From assembly GCA_005799025.1 (NCBI GenBank), contig SYHX01000005.1:1-34245 (forward strand): a stretch of 34,245 nucleotides of DNA, read 5' to 3'. Under the pieces are notes generated by a model. The model saw nothing but the letters and a program-made list of their open reading frames with translations, made no database searches and was not told the DNA's origin. The stretch is from Bacteroidota bacterium. GTDB taxonomy: Bacteria; Bacteroidota; Bacteroidia; UBA7662. Below are positions 1 to 10,700 of the stretch, piece by piece; within the stretch, counting starts at the first letter, position 1; each line of letters starts with the position of its first letter. Position numbers and translations under genes: made by a program.

Positions 1-191
1 GTGTCGCCCCCACCGATGGTGTTTTCGAGGTCGGCGACTTTGCCGGCTTTTTTGTAGGCGGTGATTTGCTGTTCATCGTTCATGATGGCAATGCCGGCGC
101 TGTCGTAGCCCCGGTATTCCAACCTTTTGAGACCTTTGATGAGCAGGGGCGCCGCTTGGCGGTCCCCCATATAGGCTACAATTCCACACAT
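1..191 (-). CDS. glmS: Glutamine--fructose-6-phosphate aminotransferase (isomerizing), N-terminal fragment truncated by window edge
   Basis: Reverse-strand translation from the ATG at 191: [63 protein letters not shown]. This has the canonical Ntn Cys2 start and the [10 protein letters not shown] motif. It is absent from the ORF track because it runs off the edge. Confidence 0.95.
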   Translation of the reverse strand, partial: MCGIVAYMGDRQAAPLLIKGLKRLEYRGYDSAGIAIMNDEQQITAYKKAGKVADLENTIGGGD

Positions 192-244
192 AAGAGAAGG
201 GTTTGGTTGCCAAGGGGTTCGTTCCTTGGAAATTCAAAGATAGG

Positions 245-1705
245 TTACGGAATGCGGGTATAGGTGATGCGCAGTCTGGGTTTGGTTTTGAGGCGTACTC
301 TAGCCAGGTTACCCATAGGGTTCCCGGGAATCACGGCCAAGTCATACCCTTTGGGACCTTCGGCCATTAATTTCTGGAGATACCGAGTGACTCCAAATTT
401 GTATCGGCCATTACGGAAGTAACCGTCGTAGTAGGACTCGAAGAGGTCCGGCATCAGCGAGGCCATATTCCGGCCTTGGCTGTCCAAAGGAACCAAAAAA
501 AGCTGGGCAGGGGGTGCAATTTTGCCTAAGGCAGTGGTATCGGCATTTTCGAATTCCAAGGTCGCTTGATGAATGACCCAACGATTGCCCGTGGCAGGGC
601 TAATGCTGTCCATTCCTGAACGATTTCGCAACACACGATACAGGGAATCCGAACTCAAACGGGTTTTGACCCCAGAACCGGCTTGTACGTAGCTTACTTT
701 CAGGCTACTATCTGAACCGCTGTGTTGATGCAAATCTTTCATGAGTGTAGATTCCGCATAATCAAATCGAAAGACATTTCGGCTTCCGGACACAGGACGT
801 AACATCAGATCGAGCCGACGGCGTTTGCTGCCACTTCTGTAATACAGGTAGAGTCCTGTTTTGGTTGCGAGGGGATTGCTTTGCAAAAGCAAACCGGTAC
901 CGTTGTTGATGGCATCCGGGTGCATGATGGCCTCAACCCACAGCCCTTTGAAGAATTGAATGAAGGCGTCTGCGTTTCGGTATTCCACGCTGTCGCGTCC
1001 GTTCAATAATTTGTTAGCAAGGTTGCTGCCTTCGGTATTGGCGTCTTGACCATCCAATCGCATTCGGAAAACACCGCTCACATTCACGACAGTTCCTGCT
1101 GAGGTATCGGCAGGCTCGTTGATGGGTTGAACTAAACCGCTTCGGTACCGAAAATTGCGAACGGCCAAGGGCGTACCGGTTGTCCGAACAGGGTCTCGGG
1201 AATAATAGACTTTGGAGCTGCTGACGGTTGGACTGATTTCGTGAGCGCGTACAAGAAGGGTGGTGTTGGTATCACCTTGGTAGCCGGCCAAACTGATCGA
1301 CAAAATTAAAGAATCCAATGTGAGCGTGGAATCCGGATCCGACAAGCGAATATTTTCGCTCGTTGGGAGAACTTGAAAGGCGAAGGAAGCCGAGGATTTT
1401 CCGAAATAGGGATCAGTCAATTCACCCATGAGTAGAGCCGAGGGCAATTGACTCTGAAGAGAATCCTCCATCACAGTAGAGCCGACCAATTCCACGCTAT
1501 CGGTGATGGTGGGAAAGCGATTATTTTCGGGAAGCAAGTCCAGGCCGAGCATCCCCTCCTCGTTGCAAGCAGCCAGTATTGCCCATGAACATGCCCAGAA
1601 TACTCCCCTCCAACACCGTTTGGACCGACGTAGGCGAGGGATTACCAAAGAAAGAAGCTCCGAACCTAAGGGCCCAGAAAACCAAACTGCAAAGAAGTTC
1701 TTCAC
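245..1705 (-). CDS. DUF4270 family lipoprotein
   Basis: 486 aa ORF with lipobox-like LAAC followed by NEEGMLGLDLLPENN and the ITDSVELVGSTVMEDSLQS.....LLMGELTDPYFGKSSASFAFQ pattern typical of DUF4270. GTG start overlaps the upstream stop (GTGA). Confidence 0.8.
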   Translation of the reverse strand: MKNFFAVWFSGPLGSELLSLVIPRLRRSKRCWRGVFWACSWAILAACNEEGMLGLDLLPENNRFPTITDSVELVGSTVMEDSLQSQLPSALLMGELTDPYFGKSSASFAFQVLPTSENIRLSDPDSTLTLDSLILSISLAGYQGDTNTTLLVRAHEISPTVSSSKVYYSRDPVRTTGTPLAVRNFRYRSGLVQPINEPADTSAGTVVNVSGVFRMRLDGQDANTEGSNLANKLLNGRDSVEYRNADAFIQFFKGLWVEAIMHPDAINNGTGLLLQSNPLATKTGLYLYYRSGSKRRRLDLMLRPVSGSRNVFRFDYAESTLMKDLHQHSGSDSSLKVSYVQAGSGVKTRLSSDSLYRVLRNRSGMDSISPATGNRWVIHQATLEFENADTTALGKIAPPAQLFLVPLDSQGRNMASLMPDLFESYYDGYFRNGRYKFGVTRYLQKLMAEGPKGYDLAVIPGNPMGNLARVRLKTKPRLRITYTRIP

Positions 1706-2523
1706 GAATTGACCGTTTCAGAAACGGCCTGAAGGATGTTTTGGTACAAACCTCGGTGGGGCTCGACCAAATTGCCATAAGTAAACACTGCGTGTGGAAC
1801 TGCGGGGTCCACATGGGGATAGGTATCAACGACACTTTCTTGGTAGGTTACCACATCGGCATGGGCGATGGCCAATTGGTGCAATGCCTTTTCTTCTAAG
1901 GTGCTAAGGCATGCCAAGTCGGTTTCTGGAACCATTTCGATTTGAGCTTTGGCGACAAGATCCTTGCCCAATTTCTCCTTGAATTGGGGCGGATGAACCG
2001 AATATACCACTTTGGAATGGCCAAAAACGGCAGTATGGCGATAATAACGACGAATGTAGAGCGGAATTAGGGAGGTCATCCACCCGTTGCAATGCACGAT
2101 GTCCGGGGCCCAACCTAGTTTAACGATGGTTTCGAGGACCCCTTTGCAGAAAAAGATCATCCGCTCGTGGTTATCTGCGAAGAATTTGCCTTTGTCATCG
2201 CGCGTCCCATGTTTACGATGGAAATAATCCTCGTTATCAAGGAAGTAAACCTGCATGCGGGCCTGAGGCAGGGAGGCGACTTTGATAATTAGAGGGTTGT
2301 CGGTATCCCCGATGACGATGTTGATTCCTGAGAGCCGTACCACTTCGTGAAGGCGATGCTTGCGTTCGTTGATGCAGCCGTACCGAGGCATCAAGACTCG
2401 GATTTCCATTCCTTGCTCTTGCATGGCTTTGGGCAATTGCAGGGCGGCTTGTGCAATTTCGGAAATTTGGAGGTAAGGGTTCATTTCGTGGGAAACGAAC
2501 AAAATGCGGGTTTTGCTACTCAT
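1702..2523 (-). CDS. Glycogen/starch synthase-like protein consisting only of a GT5 N-terminal domain
   Basis: ILFVSHEMNPYLQISEIAQAALQLPKAMQEQGMEIRVLMPRYGCINERKHRLHEV...PDIVHCNGWMTSLIPLYIRRYY resembles the GlgA N-terminal Rossmann domain. The ORF track start at 2535 is a TTG; ATG at 2523 is more likely. Confidence 0.8.
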   Translation of the reverse strand: MSSKTRILFVSHEMNPYLQISEIAQAALQLPKAMQEQGMEIRVLMPRYGCINERKHRLHEVVRLSGINIVIGDTDNPLIIKVASLPQARMQVYFLDNEDYFHRKHGTRDDKGKFFADNHERMIFFCKGVLETIVKLGWAPDIVHCNGWMTSLIPLYIRRYYRHTAVFGHSKVVYSVHPPQFKEKLGKDLVAKAQIEMVPETDLACLSTLEEKALHQLAIAHADVVTYQESVVDTYPHVDPAVPHAVFTYGNLVEPHRGLYQNILQAVSETVNS

Positions 2524-2571
2524 GGGTGGACTCAAAAACAGGCTTTGGACAAAATTTGAAAAAATCTACTG

Positions 2572-2604
2572 CAAAAATATAGACATTAAGGGCAAAATTG
2601 CAAA
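2572..2604 (-). promoter_or_regulatory. Candidate Bacteroidota sigma-ABfr-type promoter for the GT5-like/DUF4270 operon
   Basis: On the minus strand: TTTG (2604-2601), 21 nt spacer, TATTTTTG (2579-2572), matching TTTG-N19-21-TAnnTTTG. About 50 nt upstream of the ATG at 2523. Confidence 0.55.
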
Positions 2605-2657
2605 ATTTACCCACCTCTATTCAGTCATTTGCTCTAATTTTCCAAGGACTAACACCC

Positions 2658-3518
2658 ATGCTTGTTACTAGAACAGTCGAAGAACTTAGTGAAGCTTTGG
2701 CCTCCATGGAGTTGTCTTTGGGAAATGATGGAGCTTTGGTCCCCACAATGGGAGCCCTGCACGAGGGCCATGGGGCCTTGATGCGGGTTGCCCGGCAGTC
2801 GAATGCCTGGGTGGCCGCAACCATTTTCGTCAACCCGCTCCAATTCAATCGCCCCGATGACCTGGCTCGATACCCTCGCCGCGAAGGGGAGGATTTTCTG
2901 CTTCTCCAAGAACATGGGGTGGATCTCGTTTTCGCACCCAGTCCTGAGGTTGTGTTTCCTCTCGGTTGGGTAGCGCCCGAATTGGATCTTGATGGATTGG
3001 ACCTTCTTTGGGAGGGTGCCTTCAGGCCGGGGCACTTCAAGGGAGTGGCCACCGTGGTCAACAGGTTATTGGACCTTATTCCATGCGCTAACCTCTATAT
3101 GGGTCAGAAGGATTACCAGCAATGCCTGGTGGTGGAGCGTTTGCTGTGCCTTCGCAAGGCCATGTTGGTGCAGCTTGGTCCTGCATTGGTCAAAGTGCCC
3201 ACGGTGCGGGATGGTGATGGCTTGGCCTTGAGTTCAAGGAATCTTCTACTCGCTCCGGATCAACTGGAACGCGCCAAAGGCATAGCCCGCACCTGGTCTT
3301 GGATGAAAGCCCATGGGCAAGGGCTCCAGCCTGAGGCTTTGGTGGAGGGTGCTTTGGAGCGATTGACGGCCGAGGGGCTGCGCAACGAATACCTTGTTTT
3401 TGTCCGTGATGGAAGTTTGGAGCCCTGGAAGAGGGGAGATGGTGCCCCAAGGGCATTGTATGCGGGTTGGTTGGATGAGGTTCGCTTGATAGACAACGAA
3501 TCCTTGGCCATTGCTTAA
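2658..3518 (+). CDS. panC: Pantoate--beta-alanine ligase (pantothenate synthetase)
   Basis: VPTMGALHEGHGALMRVAR, FVNPLQFNRPDDLARYPR, YMGQKDYQQCLVV and SSRNLLL motifs. Start taken at MLVTRTVEEL. Confidence 0.95.
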   Translation: MLVTRTVEELSEALASMELSLGNDGALVPTMGALHEGHGALMRVARQSNAWVAATIFVNPLQFNRPDDLARYPRREGEDFLLLQEHGVDLVFAPSPEVVFPLGWVAPELDLDGLDLLWEGAFRPGHFKGVATVVNRLLDLIPCANLYMGQKDYQQCLVVERLLCLRKAMLVQLGPALVKVPTVRDGDGLALSSRNLLLAPDQLERAKGIARTWSWMKAHGQGLQPEALVEGALERLTAEGLRNEYLVFVRDGSLEPWKRGDGAPRALYAGWLDEVRLIDNESLAIA

Positions 3519-3591
3519 AATGCAGCCTAGAAGCGAATCCAAGGTCAATGCCTATTTTCTTTGCCACGCTAATCCTTTCAATATCGACGCT

Positions 3592-3945
3592 ATGTGGGTA
3601 CAGATGGTCAAATCCAAAATTCACCGGGTCAAAGTAACCCAGGCTGAATTGCACTATATAGGGAGCATAACCATCGACAGGGTCTTGATGGATGCCGCTG
3701 GATTGTTGCCCTTTGAACGCGTTCAGGTGGTGAACATCAACAACGGGGAACGTTTGGAAACCTATGTGATTGAAGGGGTACCGAATACAGGCATCATCTG
3801 TTTGAACGGTCCTGCCGCCCGCAAGGCCCAGGTGGGTGACTTGGTAATCGTTATTGGGTATGGATACTACACCCCTGAGGAGGCCAAATCCCACCAGCCG
3901 ATGACGGTTTTTCCGGATGCCAATAACCGGCTCGTCATCGACTAA
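3592..3945 (+). CDS. panD: Aspartate 1-decarboxylase precursor
   Basis: MVKSKIHRVKVTQAELHYIGSITIDRVLMDAAGLLPFERVQVVNINNGERLETYVI; self-cleavage G-S site in YIGSITID. ORF opens at 3511, but MWVQMVKSK is the conserved N-terminus. Confidence 0.95.
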   Translation: MWVQMVKSKIHRVKVTQAELHYIGSITIDRVLMDAAGLLPFERVQVVNINNGERLETYVIEGVPNTGIICLNGPAARKAQVGDLVIVIGYGYYTPEEAKSHQPMTVFPDANNRLVID

Positions 3946-4955
3946 TGGCAAGCACAACCTTGGAAGAGAAGAAGCCCCGGTTTTCTTGGGGCGCTGTTCT
4001 ATCGCTCTTTGTGGGCGCCCTGCTTCTGTTTTTGGTATTCCGTAAAATTGATTTCAAGGAATTTTCCGGAGCATTGGCCCAAACTCGTTGGGGATGGATC
4101 GGTGCAGCCTTGGTCTGCGGACTACTGAGCCATTGGTTCAGAGGGTTGCGTTGGGTCATGTTGGCAGAACCCTTAGGCCACCGTCCCGCAGCATTACTAA
4201 CTTTTTATGCTGTGATGTCGGGATACCTCGCGAATTTGGCCTTGCCTCGTTTGGGTGAAATTACCCGTTGTTTGCTTTTGGCCCGCAAAACACCCCTGGG
4301 ATTCAATGCCTTGGTGGGCACGGTGGTCATGGAAAGGCTCATGGATTTGTTGATCTTGGTGATTTTATCATTGGTAGTCTTGGTGGCTTACAGTGAAATG
4401 TTATGGGATCCTGTTATGGCTTTTTTTGGGGCGCGATCCTTGGGGATGGGATGGATTCAAAGCATGCTCGTTTTGGCTTCATTAGCTTTGTTGCCCATCG
4501 TGTTATGGAAATCATTGGGACGTTTGATACCTATTCCCGATAAGTTACGGACGATGCTTCGAGACTTTGGTCATGGTATGGCGGGCTTGTGGCGTCTTCC
4601 TAATCCAGCCTTATTTGTGGTTTACACTGTATTGATTTGGTTGGGATATTTCCTTATGACCTACCTCTGTTTTTTTGCTTTTCCTGGCGCCGAGGGACTT
4701 GGCCTCGGGGAAGCTTTGTTGCTTCTTGTAGCCGGTGCCTTTGGATTCGTGATGCCGGTTCAAGGAGGGATGGGCGCGTACCATGCGGCGATTGTTTGGA
4801 CCTTGGGTCGTATTCCCGGATTGGTAATGAGTGCCAGTTCGGCGCTTGCCTTTGCGACTCTCAGCCATTTGGCCCAAACCGTACTTGTGGTAGTCGTGGG
4901 TGGAATGTGTTATTTTTTGATGTCTTTGCTGCCTGATCACCCGAAGGTTGCTTAA
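3945..4955 (+). CDS. Lysylphosphatidylglycerol synthase transmembrane region / flippase-like membrane protein
   Basis: Multi-TM protein with RGLRWVMLAEPLG, LANLALPRLGEITRCLLLARK and GTVVMERLMDLLILVIL motifs. Overlaps the panD stop (TAATG). Confidence 0.85.
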   Translation: MASTTLEEKKPRFSWGAVLSLFVGALLLFLVFRKIDFKEFSGALAQTRWGWIGAALVCGLLSHWFRGLRWVMLAEPLGHRPAALLTFYAVMSGYLANLALPRLGEITRCLLLARKTPLGFNALVGTVVMERLMDLLILVILSLVVLVAYSEMLWDPVMAFFGARSLGMGWIQSMLVLASLALLPIVLWKSLGRLIPIPDKLRTMLRDFGHGMAGLWRLPNPALFVVYTVLIWLGYFLMTYLCFFAFPGAEGLGLGEALLLLVAGAFGFVMPVQGGMGAYHAAIVWTLGRIPGLVMSASSALAFATLSHLAQTVLVVVVGGMCYFLMSLLPDHPKVA

Positions 4956-4968
4956 CGCATAGTTTCCT

Positions 4969-5454
4969 ATGAAACCATCCTCATCTCCCAAGCAGTTGAA
5001 CTATCAAGATGTTCAAGAACAATGCGCGCTATGGAAAGCGCAAGGGGAGTCCGTGGTTTTTACGAATGGTTGTTTTGATTTACTTCATCCGGGTCACCTG
5101 GTTGTTTTGCATGAGGCAGCGATGCAGGGAGTACGCTTGGTTGTAGGACTCAATTCTGATGCTTCGGTATCCAGACTCAAGGGGCCTGAGCGGCCGGTTC
5201 AAAAGGAGAGTGCGAGAGCGGTGGTCCTGGCCGCTCTTCAGGTGGTGGATGCCGTGGTGATTTTTGAGGAAGATGACCCGGCACAATTGATTGAAGCCTT
5301 ACAGCCTGATGTTTTGGTCAAAGGAGGTGATTATACGCTGGAGCAAGTGGTTGGTGCGCAACAGGTCATCGCAAGGGGTGGACGAGTCCATTTGGTGCCT
5401 ATCCTGCAGGGTCATTCAACCACGGCGTTGATTCAGAAATCCAATCTCAGGTGA
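4969..5454 (+). CDS. rfaE2: D-glycero-beta-D-manno-heptose 1-phosphate adenylyltransferase
   Basis: [42 protein letters not shown] and [15 protein letters not shown] motifs of the stand-alone HldE C-terminal domain. Confidence 0.93.
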   Translation: MKPSSSPKQLNYQDVQEQCALWKAQGESVVFTNGCFDLLHPGHLVVLHEAAMQGVRLVVGLNSDASVSRLKGPERPVQKESARAVVLAALQVVDAVVIFEEDDPAQLIEALQPDVLVKGGDYTLEQVVGAQQVIARGGRVHLVPILQGHSTTALIQKSNLR

Positions 5455-7766
5455 TGGCTTGGTTCGGAATCGCGCGTTTCATCCTTCGGCAAAGGGTTCC
5501 GCTCTTGGCGGTAGTGCTAATGCTTACTGCATTCATGGCCTACCATGCCTCTGAGATTCGCTTGTCGTACCATGGAAATCGTTTGATTCCTGAAACGGAT
5601 AGCGATTATATTGCTTACCAAGATTTTTGCGAAAAGTTTGGGGTGGACGGCAATGTCCTGGTTGTAGGGCTTCAAGCTCCAAGGTTGATGGATCCTTCCT
5701 TTATGCAACACTGGATTAATCTTTCCGATCGCGTTCGAGGGATTCCCGGGGTTGTTCGTTGTTATACAGCCGCGGATTTGCCTATCTTGGTTCGTAACGA
5801 TTCGACACGCTCCTTTGAATTTAGTCGTCGTTTCATAAACGGAGATTGGACCGAAGGGGGTAACCAATTTGGGAAAACATTCGAACGTTTGTTAATTAAC
5901 ATGGAAACATCGACTACACTCATGGCGGTAGCGATTGACCCGGAAGCTCTCAACGATGCAAGGCGGTTACGGATTGTGGGCGAGGTGGAAGATTTGGCCA
6001 AAGCCTTTGCCATTTCAACCAAATCTTCGGTCTATTTCTCGGGTTTGCCATATATCCGTACGGTGATGGCGACCACCATCAAGGATGAATTGATTTTATT
6101 CCTGATGGCCTCCATTTTGGTCACCTCGTTGATGTTATACCTGTTTTTCCGCTCGTTGCAAGCGGTATTCTTGTCGCTTACGCTGGTGGCGATTGGCTCG
6201 GTATGGGCGTTGGGTCTGATGAGTCTGATGGGATACCAAATAACTTTGATTTCGGGTCTGGTTCCGGCATTAATGGTGGTCATTGGGGTCCCCAACGGGG
6301 TTTATTTGGTCAACAAATATCATCATGAATTCCGAAAGCACGGAAATAAGATCAAGGCCTTGACCCGCATCATTGAAAGAATTGGAGTCGCAACCTTGAT
6401 CACCAATGCCACCACTGCGGTGGGGTTTTTGGTGTTTTATTTCACGGAAAGCTCGATGCTGCAAGAATTTGGGTTGATTACCGGGATTTCGATCTTGTTT
6501 ATGTTCGTTATTAGTATTGTTATGATTCCTGGGCTTTTGAGCTTTTTGCCAGATCCCGGCTTCGGGCAAATAAAACACCTTGAGAATCAGCGTATTCTTC
6601 GCTGGTTAGAGCGGTTAACCCGATGGATTGAGTTTCATCGTCTCAAGGTATGGCTTGCGTCCTTGGCCTTATTGGTGATGTCATGCCTGGGGATATTTCA
6701 GCTGCGATCCAACAGTTATGTGGTGGATGACCTTCCTCAAGACGATAACGTGTACACGGATTTACGCTTTTTGGAGAAACATTTTGGAGGGGTGATGCCC
6801 ATAGATGTGATGATCGATGCAGGTCGTCGTAATTTGGCTCAGTCGCCCAATACCTTGCAACTTGCCGATGGGATTCAAAATTTATTAGCGGAGCAGCCGG
6901 TCTTTGGGCCTCCCATGTCGCTCGTGGAATTGATCAAGGCTGCTAACCAGGCCTACTTCATGGGGGATGAAGCGCATTATCAATTGCCTAATGCTCAGGA
7001 AAGGGCTTTTGTATTGCCCTATCTCCTTCGGAGTCGGGGGGATTCAGGAACGGTCTTGACCAGTAGGCTCATGGACTCCAGCAAGCGTTACCTGAGAATT
7101 TCTTATAATATGGCAGATGTGGGAACAGATTCCTTACGATTAGTGATGGCCACTCTTCAAAAGGGGGTGGACTCTTTGAATCAAACGGGCAAAGCAAAAG
7201 TTACATTCACAGGAAAAGCCTTGATTTTTCTGAAAGGCAATCAGTATCTCATTCGCTCCTTGGCGGGGTCTATGGCCTTGGCCGTTGCCTTGATCGCTCT
7301 GATGATGGGGGTGACTTACCGAAGCTGGAAAGCAGTGGTCTGGGCTTTGTTGCCCAATTTGTTGCCTTTGATGTTTACGGCGGGGATCATGGGGTGGATG
7401 GGAATTTCAATTAAGCCAAGCACGGTGTTGATTTTCAGCATTGTGTTGGGGATTGCGGTGGATGATTGCATTCATTATTTAGCTCGTTATTTCCAGGAGG
7501 TTCAGCGTCACCAGCGTTCCACCATGGAACATCTTCGTGTTTGTACGTTGGAAACCGGGGGATCCATGATTTATACCTCCATTATTTTGTTTTTTGGATT
7601 CATCATTTTTGCCTTTTCTGATTTTGGCGGGACCCAAGCGCTGGGCTTAATGTCCGCCATTACCCTGCTACTGGCCATGATTGCCAACCTGGTCTTGTTG
7701 CCTACCCTCATTTTGGCAATGGACGGCTGGGGTATATCGCGTAGGAAATTGGCTTCCAAGTCCTAA
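5454..7766 (+). CDS. MMPL/RND family transporter-like membrane protein
   Basis: About 770 aa with two TM-cluster halves. GLVPALMVVIGVPNGVYLVNKYHHE and IVLGIAVDDCIHYLARYFQEV are typical SSD/MMPL motifs. Confidence 0.85.
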   Translation: MAWFGIARFILRQRVPLLAVVLMLTAFMAYHASEIRLSYHGNRLIPETDSDYIAYQDFCEKFGVDGNVLVVGLQAPRLMDPSFMQHWINLSDRVRGIPGVVRCYTAADLPILVRNDSTRSFEFSRRFINGDWTEGGNQFGKTFERLLINMETSTTLMAVAIDPEALNDARRLRIVGEVEDLAKAFAISTKSSVYFSGLPYIRTVMATTIKDELILFLMASILVTSLMLYLFFRSLQAVFLSLTLVAIGSVWALGLMSLMGYQITLISGLVPALMVVIGVPNGVYLVNKYHHEFRKHGNKIKALTRIIERIGVATLITNATTAVGFLVFYFTESSMLQEFGLITGISILFMFVISIVMIPGLLSFLPDPGFGQIKHLENQRILRWLERLTRWIEFHRLKVWLASLALLVMSCLGIFQLRSNSYVVDDLPQDDNVYTDLRFLEKHFGGVMPIDVMIDAGRRNLAQSPNTLQLADGIQNLLAEQPVFGPPMSLVELIKAANQAYFMGDEAHYQLPNAQERAFVLPYLLRSRGDSGTVLTSRLMDSSKRYLRISYNMADVGTDSLRLVMATLQKGVDSLNQTGKAKVTFTGKALIFLKGNQYLIRSLAGSMALAVALIALMMGVTYRSWKAVVWALLPNLLPLMFTAGIMGWMGISIKPSTVLIFSIVLGIAVDDCIHYLARYFQEVQRHQRSTMEHLRVCTLETGGSMIYTSIILFFGFIIFAFSDFGGTQALGLMSAITLLLAMIANLVLLPTLILAMDGWGISRRKLASKS

Positions 7767-7790
7767 AATTTTCCCTATTTTTGGGGCCTG

Positions 7791-10700
7791 ATGGAGAAAC
7801 TATACAGGGAACATGCCCGGGCTGATTGGACGGCTCTGCAGGGTGAAGTAACGGCCTTTTGGGAATCCAACAAGGTTTTTGAGCAGGCGGTGGCCGATGA
7901 TGGTCGGCCGTCCAAGGTTTTTTACGAGGGTCCCCCATCCGCCAACGGTGTACCTGGCATCCACCATGTGATGTCCAGAACCATCAAGGATTTGATGTGC
8001 CGTTATTGGACGATGCAAGGTTATCGGGTTGACCGCAAAAGCGGCTGGGATACCCATGGTCTGCCGGTGGAATTGCAGGTGGAGAAGAAACTAGGAATCC
8101 GCAGGGAGGATATAGGCCACACGGTTTCCATAGCAGAATTTAACCAACATTGCCGGGAAGACGTCATGCAATATACCGGCAAGTGGGAGGAACTTACGCG
8201 ATTGATGGGCTATTGGCTCGATCTTGAAAGGCCTTATGTGACCTATCACAACGAATACATCGAATCCGTTTGGAATTTGTTGCAGAAATTATACAATAAA
8301 GGGTTGCTCTACAAAGGGTTCACCATTCAGCCCTACTCGCCAGCGGCGGGAACGGGGTTAAGTTCGCATGAGCTCAACCAGCCTGGTACCTATCGACAGG
8401 TCAAGGATTTGTCTATGGTTGCTCAGTTTCGCCTTCAGGAGGATTCCGCACAGTATGTGCTTGGAATGATTGCTGAAAAGGGTGAATCAGTCTCGGCAGA
8501 ATTTGCCCAGACTAAGTTGCTTGGATTGTCCGTTTTTGTTTTGGCATGGACCACCACGCCGTGGACTTTGCCGTCCAACACCGGCCTGGCGGTGGGCGCT
8601 AACATTACCTACGCGCTTGTTCGATGTTCGAACGCCTACACGGGATCGGATCAGTTGGTGTTCTTGGCGGTCGATCGTGTCAATTCATATTTTTCATCCA
8701 ATGAGGCCAGCGCAGATGTGCAGGCGCCTACGGGTTTTCAGATCCTTGGCCATATTCAAGGTTCTGTACTCCAAGGGCTTCGATACGATGCACTTCTTCC
8801 GTATGCAAGGCCACAGGATGGTGACCCCTACCGGATAGTGGTGGGCGATTTTGTGAGTACTGAGGATGGAACGGGGATCGTTCATTTGGCGCCTAGCTTC
8901 GGTGCGGATGATTTCAGGGTTGGGAAACAAAACGACTTGGGGCATCTTACGCTGGTGGATCGTTCGGGTCGTTTCACGACCGAGGTCCATGATCCGGAAT
9001 TTCCCCTCCAGGGTTACCCGGTCAAGGAGGCGTTCTTGACAGAGGACGAGAAATCCCAATGGCTGGAAGTTCAGCAGGAACGCTTGTCCACCATGATCAG
9101 CGATCAACGTAAATTATTGAGTGCAGATGAATTGATTGCCCTCAAATTGAAGCGGCAAGGATTGGCTTTCCAAATTGAGAAATACGAGCACTCATATCCG
9201 CATTGTTGGCGTACGGATAAACCCATTTTGTATTTTCCGTTGGATTCATGGTTTGTTCGCACCACGGCAGTCAAGGAGCGCATGATTGCATTGAACCGTG
9301 AAATTCAATGGAAGCCGGAAAGCACTGGATCCGGTCGCTTCGGCAATTGGTTAGAGAATTTGGTAGATTGGAATTTGTCGCGTTCCCGTTTTTGGGGTAC
9401 ACCCTTGCCGATTTGGCGGACCGAAGACGGTCTCGAAACGCGTTGCATTGGATCCATCGACGAACTGCGTGAGGCGGTAGAAGAGGCCAAAGCCGTAGGG
9501 ATTGCCAATCCGGATTCCTTTCATGATTTGCACCGGCCAGAGATGGATGGTTTGGTCTTGAAGTCTTCCTCCGGAAAGCCAATGTACCGCGAAGCTGATT
9601 TGGTGGATGTGTGGTTCGATTCAGGGGCTATGCCGTATGCCCAAAATCATTTTATGTTTGGGAAGGAATCCCAAGGCGACTCGCCTGGGCCTGCAGATTT
9701 TCCTGCGGATTTCATCGCAGAGGGCGTGGATCAGACTAGAGGCTGGTTTTTCACGCTGCATGCCATCGCGGTCATGTTATTCGATAGCGTTGCTTTCCGG
9801 TCGGTGATTTCGAACGGCTTGGTCCTTGACAAAGATGGCAATAAAATGTCCAAGCGTCTGGGCAACACGGTGGATCCTTATCAAATGTTAGGAAAGTATG
9901 GAGCTGATGCCCTGCGATGGTACATGATTAGCAATGCCCCACCTTGGGATAACTTGAAGTTTGATTCCAAGGGCGTGGAGGAAGTACAGCGCAAATTTTT
10001 TGGAACTTTGTTCAACACCTATCAGTTTTGGGCAATGTATGCCAACCTGGATGGATTTGAAGCGGTTCAATATAGTACAAGACCTTATGTTCCTTCTTCC
10101 CCAAATGTTTCGATCATAATGTCAACCACGGAGATGGATCGATGGATTCTTTCTGTGTTGCATTCCTTGGTGAAGGAGGTGAACGATGCCTACTCCGAAA
10201 TGGAGCCAACCCGTGCGGCTCGTGCGATCCAGGATTTTACGGATTTGCATCTCAGCAATTGGTATGTCCGATTGAGTCGCAGGCGTTTCTGGAAGGATGG
10301 ATTAAACGAAGACAAGGCCGCGGCTTTTCAAACCCTGCATCAATGCTTGCTGACAGTCGCCCATCTCATGGCGCCATTGGCTCCTTACTACGCTGAGGTT
10401 CTGTACGGTGATTTGTTAGGGTTTAGGTCTCCAAACCCATTGAAAGCTTCTGGGGTAGGGCCTGGTTCATACCCTAATTCGGTTCATTTGTCCCGTATGC
10501 CTCATCCTGATATGAATCAAATTTCGGTGGATTTGGAGCGAAGAATGGAATGGACTCAGGCGGTATGCTCCTTGGCTCTTTCGTTACGTAAGAAAGCAGG
10601 TATCCGGGTCAGGCAACCCCTGTCACGCTTGGGCTTAATCTTGCCTACCGGTTTTACTGAAGTAGATTTAACTAGTATGCTCGATTTGATTCGTTCTGAA

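Noticed and set aside
1579-1899. Plus-strand 106-aa ORF across the GT5/DUF4270 junction
   Set aside because: Covers two well-supported minus-strand genes; no ribosome-binding or homology signal.
3246-3548. Overlapping minus-strand ORFs 3246-3548, 3260-3511 and 2621-3061
   Set aside because: All lie within panC on the opposite strand; no coding evidence.
3190-3957. 255-aa minus-strand ORF
   Set aside because: Antisense shadow of panC/panD, which are unmistakable; the translated sequence resembles no family and has atypical composition.
7776-7783. TATTTTTG before ileS as a definite promoter
   Set aside because: No -33 at the right spacing (nearest TTG is 24 nt away) and only 7 nt from the ATG; kept only as a low-interest pattern.
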